A DNA stretch of 64,000 bases from Acanthosepion pharaonis (Eukaryota > Mollusca > Cephalopoda > Sepiida > Sepiidae). A model generated the notes under the pieces. That model was not told where the DNA came from. It did no database searches and worked only from the letters and a program-made list of their open reading frames with translations. Location: contig CAHIKZ030002042.1 of the NCBI GenBank assembly GCA_903632075.3, positions 71,001 through 135,000 on the forward strand, written 5' to 3'. The translations under genes and the position numbers were made by a program. Within the stretch, counting starts at the first letter, position 1; each line of letters begins with the position of its first letter. This document shows positions 22,151 to 30,719 of this stretch, piece by piece.

Positions 22151-22199
<49 letters not shown>
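21778..22199. repeat. Two SINE bodies head-to-head between (TA)n tracts
   Basis: (TA)n at 21,778-21,829 is followed by an inverted repeat whose arms are about 21,853-21,997 and 22,010-22,150, and then by (TA)n at 22,154-22,199. Each arm reads inward from ATTCTTTTTATAGATACAAA through TGTTTATAATAAACAG to GTCCTCCGG at the centre. The same body follows a tRNA-like head at 40,970-41,165, so each arm is a SINE lacking its head. The two are fused where the head would have started, with the tails facing outward. Confidence 0.8.
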
Positions 22200-22202
<3 letters not shown>

Positions 22203-22315
22203 TATGGGAGTCTATCTCCCAAAGCCTAAGAGGAGTTCGATAACAAACAAAGACAGGAAGAGAGAGGCTACAACTTTATATATACAGATATGTGCGCATG
22301 TATATATTATATATA

Positions 22316-22567
22316 CACTGTGTGCCAAATTATTATCAAGATAACTTTTTTCTAATATTTCAAAAACCGTCGAATCAATTCACACAAAATTTTCACGCAA
22401 TGTTGACAACACTGACCTGCGCAATCACTGAAATTTTCGTACTGATGTGCGCAATCTAAACAAACTGGCGCCATATTTGTTATCAGCACGGTGATTGTGT
22501 GAATTGATTGGACGGTTTTTGAAATATTAGAAAAATAGTTATCTCGATAATAATTTGGCACGCGGTG
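22316..22567. mobile_element. 252-bp MITE, TA target, ~70-bp TIRs
   Basis: Begins CACTGTGTGCCAAATTATTA and, read from the other strand, CACCGCGTGCCAAATTATTA. Complementarity continues through AATATTTCAAAAACCGTC and TCAATTCACACA. TA lies just outside both ends (22,314-22,315 and 22,568-22,569). The short interior has no coding capacity. TA duplication and end sequence fit a non-autonomous Tc1/mariner-type element; no full-length relative is in the window. Confidence 0.88.
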
Positions 22568-22569
22568 TA

Positions 22570-22874
22570 TATAACGCTTCTAAGAAAAAAACAAGGGAAG
22601 GCCTCTCTTATAACTGCCATCTTAACAAGACGCATCCTACTTCTTGATTTTGTTATCTTCATTCAACACAATGAAGACATAATAATGGCGACGAGAATTC
22701 GAATTCACATGAAAATGTTTGTTTTTTTTTTATTTTCTCTCGCTTAGTATAAATCACTGGGGAAATTCAAAATTCACGGAAAAAATATAATATACTATTA
22801 GCAAAAATATTTTATTCCTTGTTAAGGATTACTGGTACGAACATAATATACTAAGAAAGAATTGAAGATAGTTA
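22570..22874. other. Spacer, nothing recognised
   Basis: A 60-codon plus-strand frame at 22,565-22,747 ends in a Phe-rich run and has no motif. Confidence 0.45.
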
Positions 22875-23110
22875 TTGGCAGGCACGGTGGAGTAATCGAT
22901 ATCGGTTTGGATTGAGGAATCGGAAAGCTCTGTTCGAATTCCAGTCAAATTCATTACATGAATAATAAATATAATCCATTACATGAATAAAAATAATAAA
23001 TGAATCCTCTTCTTCTTCTCCCTCACCTATGGGTAAAAGCAGTACAGATGGATGGCAACTGGTCTACAGCGGGAAGAAATGGCAACCTACTGCGGGAAAA
23101 AATGTGCCTC
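22875..23110 (+). repeat. tRNA-derived SINE with core repeat body
   Basis: The head contains GGCACGGTGGAGTAATCGAT (box A-like) and CTGTTCGAATTCCAGTC (box B-like). After an ATTACATGAATAA-rich linker comes the core TGAATCCTCTTCTTC, CTATGGGTAAAAGCAG and GATGGATGGCAACTGGTCTA shared with 58.8 kb. This is the only copy that joins this core to a recognisable polymerase III head, which identifies the core as SINE-derived. Confidence 0.65.
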
Positions 23111-23400
23111 GTCAGTCATGTATCGAAAGTTACATGATCGCCTAAGCGCTTAACACGCATGGCACATAACTGACTGACCATTCAGCAACTTTTACAAGAA
23201 ATAAAATGGGCGCGAATTGAATATCTTGATAACGGATAAAAGCAATCCTAGAAATGCAAAGAACGAACAATTTCGTTTTCACCGCACTCAATCGTTAATT
23301 CAGTGAATTCCATTACGTCCCAGATTCATATCCTACTGAAAAAATGTCAATTAAGTGTCTATATTTTCGAAAAGCTTTGGAGAAAAGAATTCACTGTTTT
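23111..23400. other. Spacer, nothing recognised
   Basis: Contains AAAGTTACATGATCGCCTAA and GCGCTTAACACGC, faintly tRNA-like on the minus strand but too incomplete to call. Confidence 0.35.
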
Positions 23401-24285
23401 ATACACTTTGACAGTACATGAACCTTACTAAGGACGAAAATAAAGATATTGTCACATATGCCGTTAAAGTCAACCGTAAGTGTGAGAAATTTAAACTGGA
23501 TGCATTATCCCTGGGTTTAAATGTCTAATTTTCGTTAAAGATCTGACATCAAGCAACGATGCGAAAATACGCTCTCAAATACTTAAAAAAAAAACTTTAA
23601 CAGGATTCTAAGTTAACGATACGGACTATTGCGGAAGAGTGCCAAAAAATTGTTAAAGGCACGATACAGCCAAAACCGGGCAAAATGGCATGACAGAATT
23701 ATAAATGATTAGGGAAAATTTTTTTAGTATCAAAAGCAAAAGAAATACACGAATTAACTTGCTGAGAGTAGTTCTACCAGCTAAAGAAACTGTAACGCTC
23801 AAATAATACAAATTCCGTGACAGTAAAAATGAATAACGCTACGGTTAGATTTCAATTGGACACTGGCAAAAATATTCAAATTAGTGATGAACAAACTTAG
23901 AGCAGAATTGGCAAGACTACCTTAAGAAAAAAAAAAGTTGCAAGATAAATATTGGACAAGAAATTAATTTTTCTTGGGAAAATTACGTGTAACAGCGCTC
24001 TTGCGGGTAACAGTAAAAATGCAGATGTTTACGTATTAAAAAATTCCAACGCAAATTTACTAGGCATCAATTGGCTAAAATTATTTGAACGATGGAATTG
24101 GCTGATTAATTCATTGTGGGGAAAAATTAATTGTTCCTCAGAGAAAAAGATTACAGCTACAGAAACTCTGAATAAAGTAAAAAATAAATTCACAACTATT
24201 TTCTCAGAGGAGTTGAGTAAATGTACAAAGTCAGAGGCATTTTTTAAATTGAAAGAAAATATGATATCAGCCTAAGAGAAATATA

Positions 24286-25235
24286 CAGTGCTGTTCGATA
24301 AAAGTGACTCACCTGATTTTCTTTTTCTAAATGTTGTCTTCTCCTATGTAACGAAAGTTGAGCTAAATTCAAAGAATAAGCGATCTAAAATCCGAAGAAG
24401 AAGCTTTAAAAGCTCTTTGAATTTAGCAGTAAGTACTGTCAAGCATCCGTTCAGTATAATGTTCTAGGGATGCTTTTCTTTTCATGGGACTGGTGTCTTA
24501 AAACCTATTTTAAAGTCCCCCAGGAGCGAGCAGTACAAGAGAATTTTAGAGTCTTGTCTGCTCCCTCCTGCTGAAAGGGTGCAAATCGATCCCACCAAGC
24601 TCATTTTTATGCAAGATAATGCGCTCTGTCACAAATCAAAATTGATGAAGGAATACTTTGATGAGAAGCAGGTGAGTGTTATGACATGGCCACCCTAATC
24701 TCCTGACCTCAACCCCATAGAAAACTTATGGAGCATTATAAAGTACAGGCTCTCGAGAAAGCAGTTAAGCAACAAAGAGGATTTGATTGTGAATTTCATA
24801 TCTGAATGGAATTCAATGCTTGGAGATGAGATTTGCCAGAACCTAATCAAATCATTGCCAAAAAGGGTTGAAAAGGTTATTCAAAATAAAGGAGGACCCA
24901 TAGATTATTAAATATTTCGAACTATATTACATATTATAAATAAAATATACCTCTATTATTCTTTATTTAAAGCTGTTCGGTTATGTTTCTATTGATTAGT
25001 AGTTGCAGGAAATAAGTGAGTCACTTTTTTTGCACAGAGTTTTTCCCTAAATCTCATTTATATCCAAAATTATAATTATCAATAGAATACCTTAGGGTGA
25101 GTAAAATTTTTTACTAGGTGGTCGGAAAGGGGTCTTTGTATTAGTAAGATTAAAAATTAGTTTGACCCCAAAAACAATAGGCGAAAAAAATTTTAAGTAA
25201 AAAATCAGGTGAGTCACTTTTTTCGAACAGCACTC
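24286..25235 (+). mobile_element. Deleted Tc1-like element, copy 1 (950 bp)
   Basis: The left end CAGTGCTGTTCGATAAAAGT is matched on the other strand by GAGTGCTGTTCGAAAAAAGT, and the TIRs extend through GACTCACCTGATTTT (about 35 bp). TA is duplicated at 24,284-24,285 and 25,236-25,237. The flanking Gypsy reading rejoins across the insertion, which independently confirms the boundaries. The interior encodes only the catalytic half of a transposase. Confidence 0.93.
24320..24911 (+). pseudogene. Tc1-like transposase catalytic domain, disrupted
   Basis: The frame runs from VELNSKNKRSKIRRRSF through VKHPFSIMF*GCFSFHG, FMQDNALCHKSKLMKEYF, MTWPP*SPDLNPIENLW and LPKRVEKVIQNKGGPIDY to a stop. The first-Asp block, FSDE in copy 2, reads FSYV here, so that catalytic residue is gone. 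Two nonsense changes are visible (TGG to TAG in FWGC; CAA to TAA before SPDLN). The second Asp and the Glu survive with 34-residue spacing. No helix-turn-helix region exists: the coding sequence starts about 30 bp inside the TIR. Confidence 0.88.
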
Positions 25236-25389
25236 TACTCTTTTGTGCATTGAAGATTAACACCGATCTGGATAGGTGAGAAAACTGGGAAGTTATTGAA
25301 AAAATAGTTAATGAGGTACGCCAATGGTTTATATTAGAATGAAAAATAAGATTCGTTTATGTGCAAATTTTTCAACTCGATTGAATGAC

Positions 25390-26170
25390 TGCCCCCTACT
25401 ATATGTGTATCTGCTACCATTGAGGAGTAGGCCCGCCCTAATCCTTGAGCCGAATGCTCCTTATATCGCGAATGTCTATCTGCTCTGAAGTTAAAGAAGG
25501 CCTCCCCGATACCGTAATGTTGTCTTCAAAACCATTATATCAATGAGCTGAGTTTGATAAATGAGAAGTTTAGCTCTCTGTAGCCTTGGGCATCCGGGTG
25601 GAGTGTCTCAATAACAACCAGGCTTCACTCCTCACCTGGCTGGTGTTACGGAAGTCCCTCTGGGTCGGCAAAAAGCTCTCTGCAGGGGACCTGGAAGTTT
25701 GGCCAAAGTACGTGCGCTGCGGTGGGGCGTTTGATTCCTTGGGGCACATCTTCTTTCACTGTAGCGTCGTACGGCCGTTGTGCAAACTGATTAAATGTTA
25801 CATGGTTCGCGTCCCAAGCGGAAAGTTCTTTGTCCTCGAGGCCAGTTCTTTTTGTTGTAATATTGTGACGCAGCTGATAAGGAATGAACACTATGTGTTC
25901 TTGTGTTTACTTAACATTGCAAGAGTCGTAATATCGACGACGCTTCAGAAAGGTTTTTTTATGGCTGTGAGGAGTTTTCCTTTTCTAAATAGATTTTGTT
26001 ATTTAAGTACCAGTTTAAAGACACAATTAGTGTGGAAAGGAGGCAACTCTCTTCATCGAAATTCGGCGAAAGGTAGTTGAATGTTTCGCGCTCAGTTCGT
26101 TTGAGAGCGGCTAATTAAAAGTGGCATCTGGAGGTGAACTAGTGTTTAGAATATTGGTCGCCTGATTTTG
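25390..26170 (+). pseudogene. LINE 3' end with RT-associated zinc-finger domain
   Basis: The plus-strand frame 25,586-26,080 (164 codons) contains WVGKKLSAGDLEVWPKYVRC followed by GGAFDSLGHIFFHCSVVRPL. The C..(5)..LxHxFFxC pattern is that of the zinc-binding segment found after the RT in several LINE families, where it usually reads CxxCGxxE(S/T)LxHLFFxC. The first cysteine of the usual pair appears replaced. Upstream RT is not readable in this copy. It abuts the broken end of the Gypsy remnant at about 25,390, suggesting insertion or recombination at that point. Confidence 0.6.
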
Positions 26171-26174
26171 TATC

Positions 26175-26500
26175 CCAGTTCAATTTTTTTTCTTTTGATT
26201 GAAGCCGGTATGTATGATCATTGGGTCCCTTTATTTTAGCTCTCATTTTTATATTTGATTCATTTCCCTTCCCGTCTCGGATTAATTGACAAGGATTGCA
26301 GTTCTTTGGAGAATGTGGAATGTCTTTCGATTCGAGGGTGAGGTTTTTTTTGTACCTAAATGTGCCAGTGTAGAATAGACCCATGAAAATCATTTTATTA
26401 ATTCTGAAGTATTTTTTTCGTCCACTTAAATATTATCACTCCCATGTTTAGACTATGCTAGTATCCCTTATTAACACTATTTTTATTTTAGTTATACACA
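26175..26500. other. Spacer, nothing recognised
   Basis: AT-rich sequence between the LINE end and the mariner; a featureless minus-strand frame spans 26,139-26,393. Confidence 0.45.
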
Positions 26501-26639
26501 TATATTGGGATGTCCGGAAAGTTCATGCCGTTTTTAAATGGAAATTAAAACACAAAACAAAATTATGCCATTAAACATTTATTCAACTAAGTACGAAATA
26601 TTTTGTTGCACAACATTTCTCCATTTTTCTTTCAACTTA

Positions 26640-27810
26640 AAAATTCCATCTTTTCGGTGATTTCTTGGCAAAGAACTCATTAAGGTTTTTTTTTTTTTTA
26701 TGCCATCTAAAGAATTAAAATTTTAACCGTTGAAATTATTTTGCAAGGACCTAAATAAATGAAAATCCGAAGGAGCAATATCTGGTGAATATGGCGGGTG
26801 GGGTAACACCTCCCAGCCAAGCTGCAACATTTTTTGCCGGCACCATCCTAAAAAAAGAAAAAAAAATCACCTTTCCTGTTCGCTAATTCTGGGCGTTTTT
26901 CTTTACTTACTGCCTCTAATTTGTCCAATTCTGAACAGTACTTATCAAAAACAATTAACTTGTCAGAAGCTAATAATACAGGATTCCTTTTCAATGAAAG
27001 TGCAAAAATAGGTTTTAATACCAGAAATATTTTGTAAAATTTATTATCAGAAATAAATTTTTGAAGAAAAAGACTTATCAGCAATACATTTTTGAAAAAA
27101 AATACCAGTTATACATTTTAAAAAAAAATATTAAAATATAATCTCGTCGGTATTAAATAACCCATTGAGGTTGATATACCGTAAAACTAAACAAACCAAA
27201 CCAAGCTTACCCCAAGCTTACCCCAGGATCTTTTTCGCCGAACATTATTGTAAACAATCCTCTTCTCATTACAGTTTGATTATAAAATGGTGCATTTTGC
27301 GTTTGTACAGAAAATCACATAAAATCTGATCCTAAAGGTTCGTTTCACTCAGATCATGTGGTACCCGAACATCGTAGCAATTTGAGTACCCATGCTTCAC
27401 TAATTGCTCATGAATGTTGGATTTTGATAAATTTCTTGTTTCTACCAATTCCCGCGTTGTGTAATGCGGTTTATTCTCAATCAGTGTCTTGATTTGGCCG
27501 CCATCTTTAGTGGGTGGGGGGATTTTCCTGGCCGTTTTTCATCAACATAGCTACAATCACCAACTCTAAACTTAGAAAACCGCATCCGTACAGTTATGTC
27601 AGCTAAAGCAACTTCAGCGTACACAACGTATATCTTTTTTCTTGCTTGCGAGGAATGTTTGTAAAAAAAACGATTCAAGTGTCTAAGATGCATCTTATAA
27701 ACTCCCATTTTCATAAGAATGCAAAATTGACAAGAGTTAAGTAATTTGAATCTTTCTTTCTCAAGAGATAGTTTGAAATGTTCTCTAATCGGAAATGTAA
27801 GCATATTATA
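26640..27810 (-). pseudogene. Mariner transposase pseudogene
   Basis: On the minus strand the blocks follow the mariner order. FYKHSSQARKKIYVVYAEVA and MRFSKFRVGDCSYVDEKRPG form the first DNA-binding part. LIENKPHYTTRELVETRNLS, HEQLVKHGYSNCYDVRVPHD and LSE follow. CNEKRIVYNNVRRKRSWG replaces the usual GDEKWIVY, so the first catalytic Asp is lost. After an insertion come DKYCSELDKLEAVSKEKRPE, LANRKG, a poly-Phe stretch where HQDNARPH is expected (second Asp lost), then QLGWEVLPHPPYSPDIAPSD and FHLFRS. At least one frameshift lies near 27,480. Confidence 0.85.
27000..27215 (+). repeat. Insertion in the mariner: minisatellite-edge repeat shared with 63.2 kb
   Basis: Contains degenerate units like the 33-bp minisatellite (AATTTTTGAAGAAAAAG, CAGCAATACATTTTTGAA) followed by AACCCATTGAGGTTGATATA and CCGTAAAAC. 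The same two parts, in the same order, occur at 63,220-63,318. A short direct repeat (CAAGCTTACCC) closes it at 27,203-27,226. It interrupts the mariner between KRSWG and DKYCSELDKL. Confidence 0.7.
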
Positions 27811-27891
27811 TCTGTCGATAAATTTGACATCTTCTAACGTGTTGAAACATGAACAACTAAAATCGGCATGTGCTTTCCGGGCAATCCAATA

Positions 27892-28210
27892 CTTTTATCA
27901 TGAACACTGAGGAATTATTTTTATCAACTTTGCCCTTCACAATGATTGTACATAAAGGGACTAGGTAGAAACTCTTAGAGTAAATGTGGTACCATGGTGT
28001 CTGTATATGGTAGGGTTGTGTAGAGGAGATGTTTCGGTGAAAGGAACAATGTATGAACATGTGGGTCAGTGACTGAGGCTAAGTTATCGAAGTGAAGACC
28101 AGCCACCCCACACCAATTTTGCCAACGTGGCTTATTTGTAAAATAAATACTAAGAGTAAACAAGTAGACATCTAGCTTATTTATTAATTACCTATTTCGC
28201 AAGAATACGT
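27892..28210. other. Spacer, nothing recognised
   Basis: Separates the mariner from a long (TA)n; no coding or repeat signal was noticed. Confidence 0.45.
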
Positions 28211-28212
28211 CA

Positions 28213-28282
<70 letters not shown>
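28213..28282. repeat. (TA)n tract
   Basis: About 70 bp of TA/AT repeat immediately before a repeat that starts ACTAGCAGCATGGCCCGGCG. Confidence 0.95.
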
Positions 28283-28284
<2 letters not shown>

Positions 28285-29045
28285 TAGCAGCATGGCCCGG
28301 CGTTGCCCGTGCTTGATTCAAAAATCGTACGACTCATACAGCAATGGCTATCACTTGACCTAAAATATTTTTGTCCTTCCTTGCCTTTAAAGAAGTGCCC
28401 TTTGCCGTGCTGATGTTGCTATATGCCTTACTTCTTGCCTATCTCACACTGCGAATTTTTTCTAAGCTCTATACTAAACATTAAATCTGTTACAAAAAAA
28501 GAACTAAATAAAATGAACACAAAACGATCAGCTTTAAAAAAGGACTCGTAACTGGAAAAACTGAATGAAAAAAGAATGTTAACAACAAATACTTTTTAAC
28601 ACCCAACCCAGTTCTGCGGAATCAGAATCAACGTTGAGTTTAAGCAAGCAAATGAGCCAATTGGAGTAAAGTGCCATGCAAATTTAAATTTTTCCACTTG
28701 TGACGAATGCAGCTATCGATTTTTTTTTTTTTTTGCTTCCTAGCATGCTTGTTAATATTCGTGTCAGTCAGCTGTTGACTCTCACGCTGGCCAATAGAAT
28801 CTTCCTAAATATTCGTGGCAGCCAGCTATAGGCTCTCACTCTGGCCAGTAGAAAATGGCCGCAAACTACATGAAAACTGCAGTAGACGCATGAAAAAATC
28901 GATTATTTCCACTATCGATGGGAGTTGGGAAATGCAAAGTCGGTCTTGGCCTTCCCGCTACCTTGGAGCATGTTCATATAAATTTTGGTGCAAATCCGTC
29001 GAAAATTGCGGCCGTTCATTCGTTACACACACACACACATCCTGC

Positions 29046-29048
<3 letters not shown>
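28283..29048 (+). repeat. Dispersed repeat with CCCGGCGTTG start and (AC)n tail
   Basis: Starts ACTAGCAGCATGGCCCGGCG and ends CAAATCCGTCGAAAATTGCG ... (AC)n, TCCTGCC, then (TA)n. A start of the same kind (AGCAGTAGAGCCCGGCGTTG) is at 39,345 and similar tails (AAATCGG/CG...AAAAAATGTAG...ACACAC) are at 39,690-39,760 and 39,920-39,985. A 54-bp direct duplication (AATATTCGTG...CTCTCAC.CTGGCCA) lies at 28,754-28,861. The start and tail resemble RTE-derived non-autonomous repeats, an impression only. Confidence 0.5.

Positions 29049-29049
<1 letters not shown>

Positions 29050-29124
<75 letters not shown>
29050..29124. repeat. (TA)n tract
   Basis: Uninterrupted TA repeat of about 75 bp that terminates the preceding dispersed repeat. 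Confidence 0.95.
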
Positions 29125-29127
<3 letters not shown>

Positions 29128-29396
29128 TATAAAAAACAAAAGACCATTTTAAAAAATTCATGATAAAAAAATAAATAACCATCCAACCGGTTTCGCCCTC
29201 ACTCAACTTTTGAAATCGAGGGAGACTAGTTTATTATTAAATATAAAATATAAAACATAAGGAGCATGAAATGAAATAAAGGCAGAACAATCAGATGGAA
29301 ATAATTTTTGTCTCTAACAGACATCCCTCTGTTTACAGAGGGAGGGCTGTCTGGTTTTTATAGATCGTTTCTAATACATTCAAATGTAAAAAAAGA

Positions 29397-29909
29397 ATGA
29401 GAATGACTAAGGATGGAGAAAGACTCTATGTTGAAATTGGTGGCACAACTTGGATAATTTATAAGGTTCTCAGCGATGGCGGAGTTGTATGTGTTGTTGA
29501 ACTTGTCACCAGATTGGAAGCCATCATTCGTATTTTTTCCGTTTACCGGTTTATATATATATTGCTCAGGTTTAAAGATAAGCTGAAAAGTAACCTTGCT
29601 GCTGCAAATATTGCACACACTGATTTGGAGAATACTGCCATGGATCGCAAAGCTTGGAAAAGTGTAAATTACACTGGAATCAGGAATTTCGATATTATAA
29701 GCGTTGTATGCTCCGTGAAGAAAAAGAAAGGAAAAACGCCTCAGAGCGTGCTAGAGATATTGCTGCCTTCTTTGCTCACACGCTTGCCCAATCTGTGGTT
29801 TTCTTTGCAAGTCATTAGCTGGTCTGAAATGGTTTCTAGATTCAAGCATAAAGGTCATTAAAATTTGTCGGAACCTCATACGTCGAAATCGACGGGAGAG
29901 TCCATCATA

Positions 29910-29912
<3 letters not shown>
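29397..29912 (+). pseudogene. LINE 3' end with C2H2-like finger
   Basis: Translated in two plus-strand frames, the segment shows LKSNLAAANIAHTDLENTAM and DRKAWKS, then after a frame change YYKRCMLREEKERKNASERA. It ends with ACPICGFLCKSLAGLKWF. This is the layout of the C-terminal region of certain LINE pol proteins: a Trp-containing DR.AW segment, a basic Arg/Lys helix, then a C2H2 finger (CPxCGxxCxSLAGLxxH). Here the histidines are not maintained. The last 35 bp (CCTCATACGTCGAAATCGAC ...) and following (TA)n recur at 59,088-59,166. Confidence 0.6.

Positions 29913-29951
<39 letters not shown>
29911..29951. repeat. (TA)n tract
   Basis: TA repeat forming the tail of the LINE end before it. 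Confidence 0.95.
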
Positions 29952-29954
<3 letters not shown>

Positions 29955-30124
29955 TGACACGTTCCTTTCCCTCTCTTACACTCTCCCGCTTCTCTTTATA
30001 TATCTTTCTTTTTTCCCTCCCCCATAAAAAATATTTTGAAATCTGTCATCCCCTTTTATTTTCATAACTCTTTCTTTCTCTATCATCTACCTCTGTTTCT
30101 TTTATCTAGGCTGATTTTTGAATA

Positions 30125-30714
30125 CAGTGATCCCTCGTTTATCGCGGTAGATTTGTTCCGGGACCGGCCGCGATAATTGAATTTCCGCGAAGTAGGAACG
30201 CCATATTTACAGTATTTATTTAACGTGTATTTAGACTTTTAAAACCCTTTCTGTACTGTTGACAACCAACCCATTACAGTACTCTATTAATAACAAGGAC
30301 AACTGCTAAACAATAACAATTTAGATTAAAAAAATAAATTACTGTATTCAACACGAAAGATGTTGAAGTAGAATTTGAATGATGATGATGATGAATTTGC
30401 TGCACAGTAGAAATGATGATGATGAAGCTGATGATGACTTCTACTGTGCAGCCGATAATTGTATTTTCGTCTCTTCTGACGGAGGTGCCCTTTCTATTGC
30501 TATTTTACGCTTGTTTTGTTGTTCCTAGACCAGGATATAATATTTCTTATAAATATTTTAATGGGTTTAATGAAAAATTTTAGGTGTTCATATATCGCGA
30601 TTTTTTGTAGAATTTTCCAGAAAGTCCGCGATATATTTTCCATATATATATTTAAAAAATCATCGAAGTCGTGAATCCGCGATAGTAGAACCGTGAATTA
30701 GCGAGGGATCACTG
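30125..30714. mobile_element. 590-bp non-autonomous element with Tigger/pogo-like ends
   Basis: The left end CAGTGATCCCTCGTTTATCG and right end (other strand) CAGTGATCCCTCGCTAATTC form TIRs of about 25 bp, followed inside by CGGGACCGGCCGCGATAA. The CAGTGATCCCTCG start is familiar from pogo/Tigger-related elements. A TA precedes the left end (30,123-30,124); the right flank reads TT, so the duplication is not intact. The interior has an imperfect hairpin, GCTGCACAGTAGAA at 30,399 and TTCTACTGTGCAGC at 30,439, around GATGAT repeats, and no transposase. Confidence 0.82.
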
Positions 30715-30719
30715 TTTGA

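Larger units (their letters stand above)
23400..25390 (+). pseudogene. Ty3/Gypsy-type retrotransposon gag-pol remnant, split by a DNA transposon
   Basis: Plus-strand frames show a Gag region (VNRKCEKFKLDALSL; FKCLIFVKDLTSSNDAKIRS; TIRTIAEECQKIVK). Next come an aspartic protease active-site block (RFQLDTGKNI) and the conserved protease-to-RT linker (NSNANLLGINWLKLFERW), followed by KCTKSEAFFKLKENM. After the Tc1-like insertion at 24,286-25,235 the frame resumes with INTDLDR and the start of RT (NKIRLCANFSTRLND), ending near 25,390. Stops and frameshifts occur in gag, protease and RT. The zinc knuckle, the RT catalytic core, integrase and LTRs are not visible. It is an inactive fragment. Confidence 0.8.
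26505..27889 (-). mobile_element. Mariner element with TIRs and internal insertion
   Basis: The left end reads TTGGGATGTCCGGAAAGTTC and the right end, from the minus strand, TTGGATTGCCCGGAAAGCAC. Both continue with ATGCCG and are flanked by TA (26,503-26,504; 27,890-27,891). The 1,385-bp length is close to a normal mariner only because an insertion of about 200 bp offsets deletions in the coding region. Confidence 0.88.
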
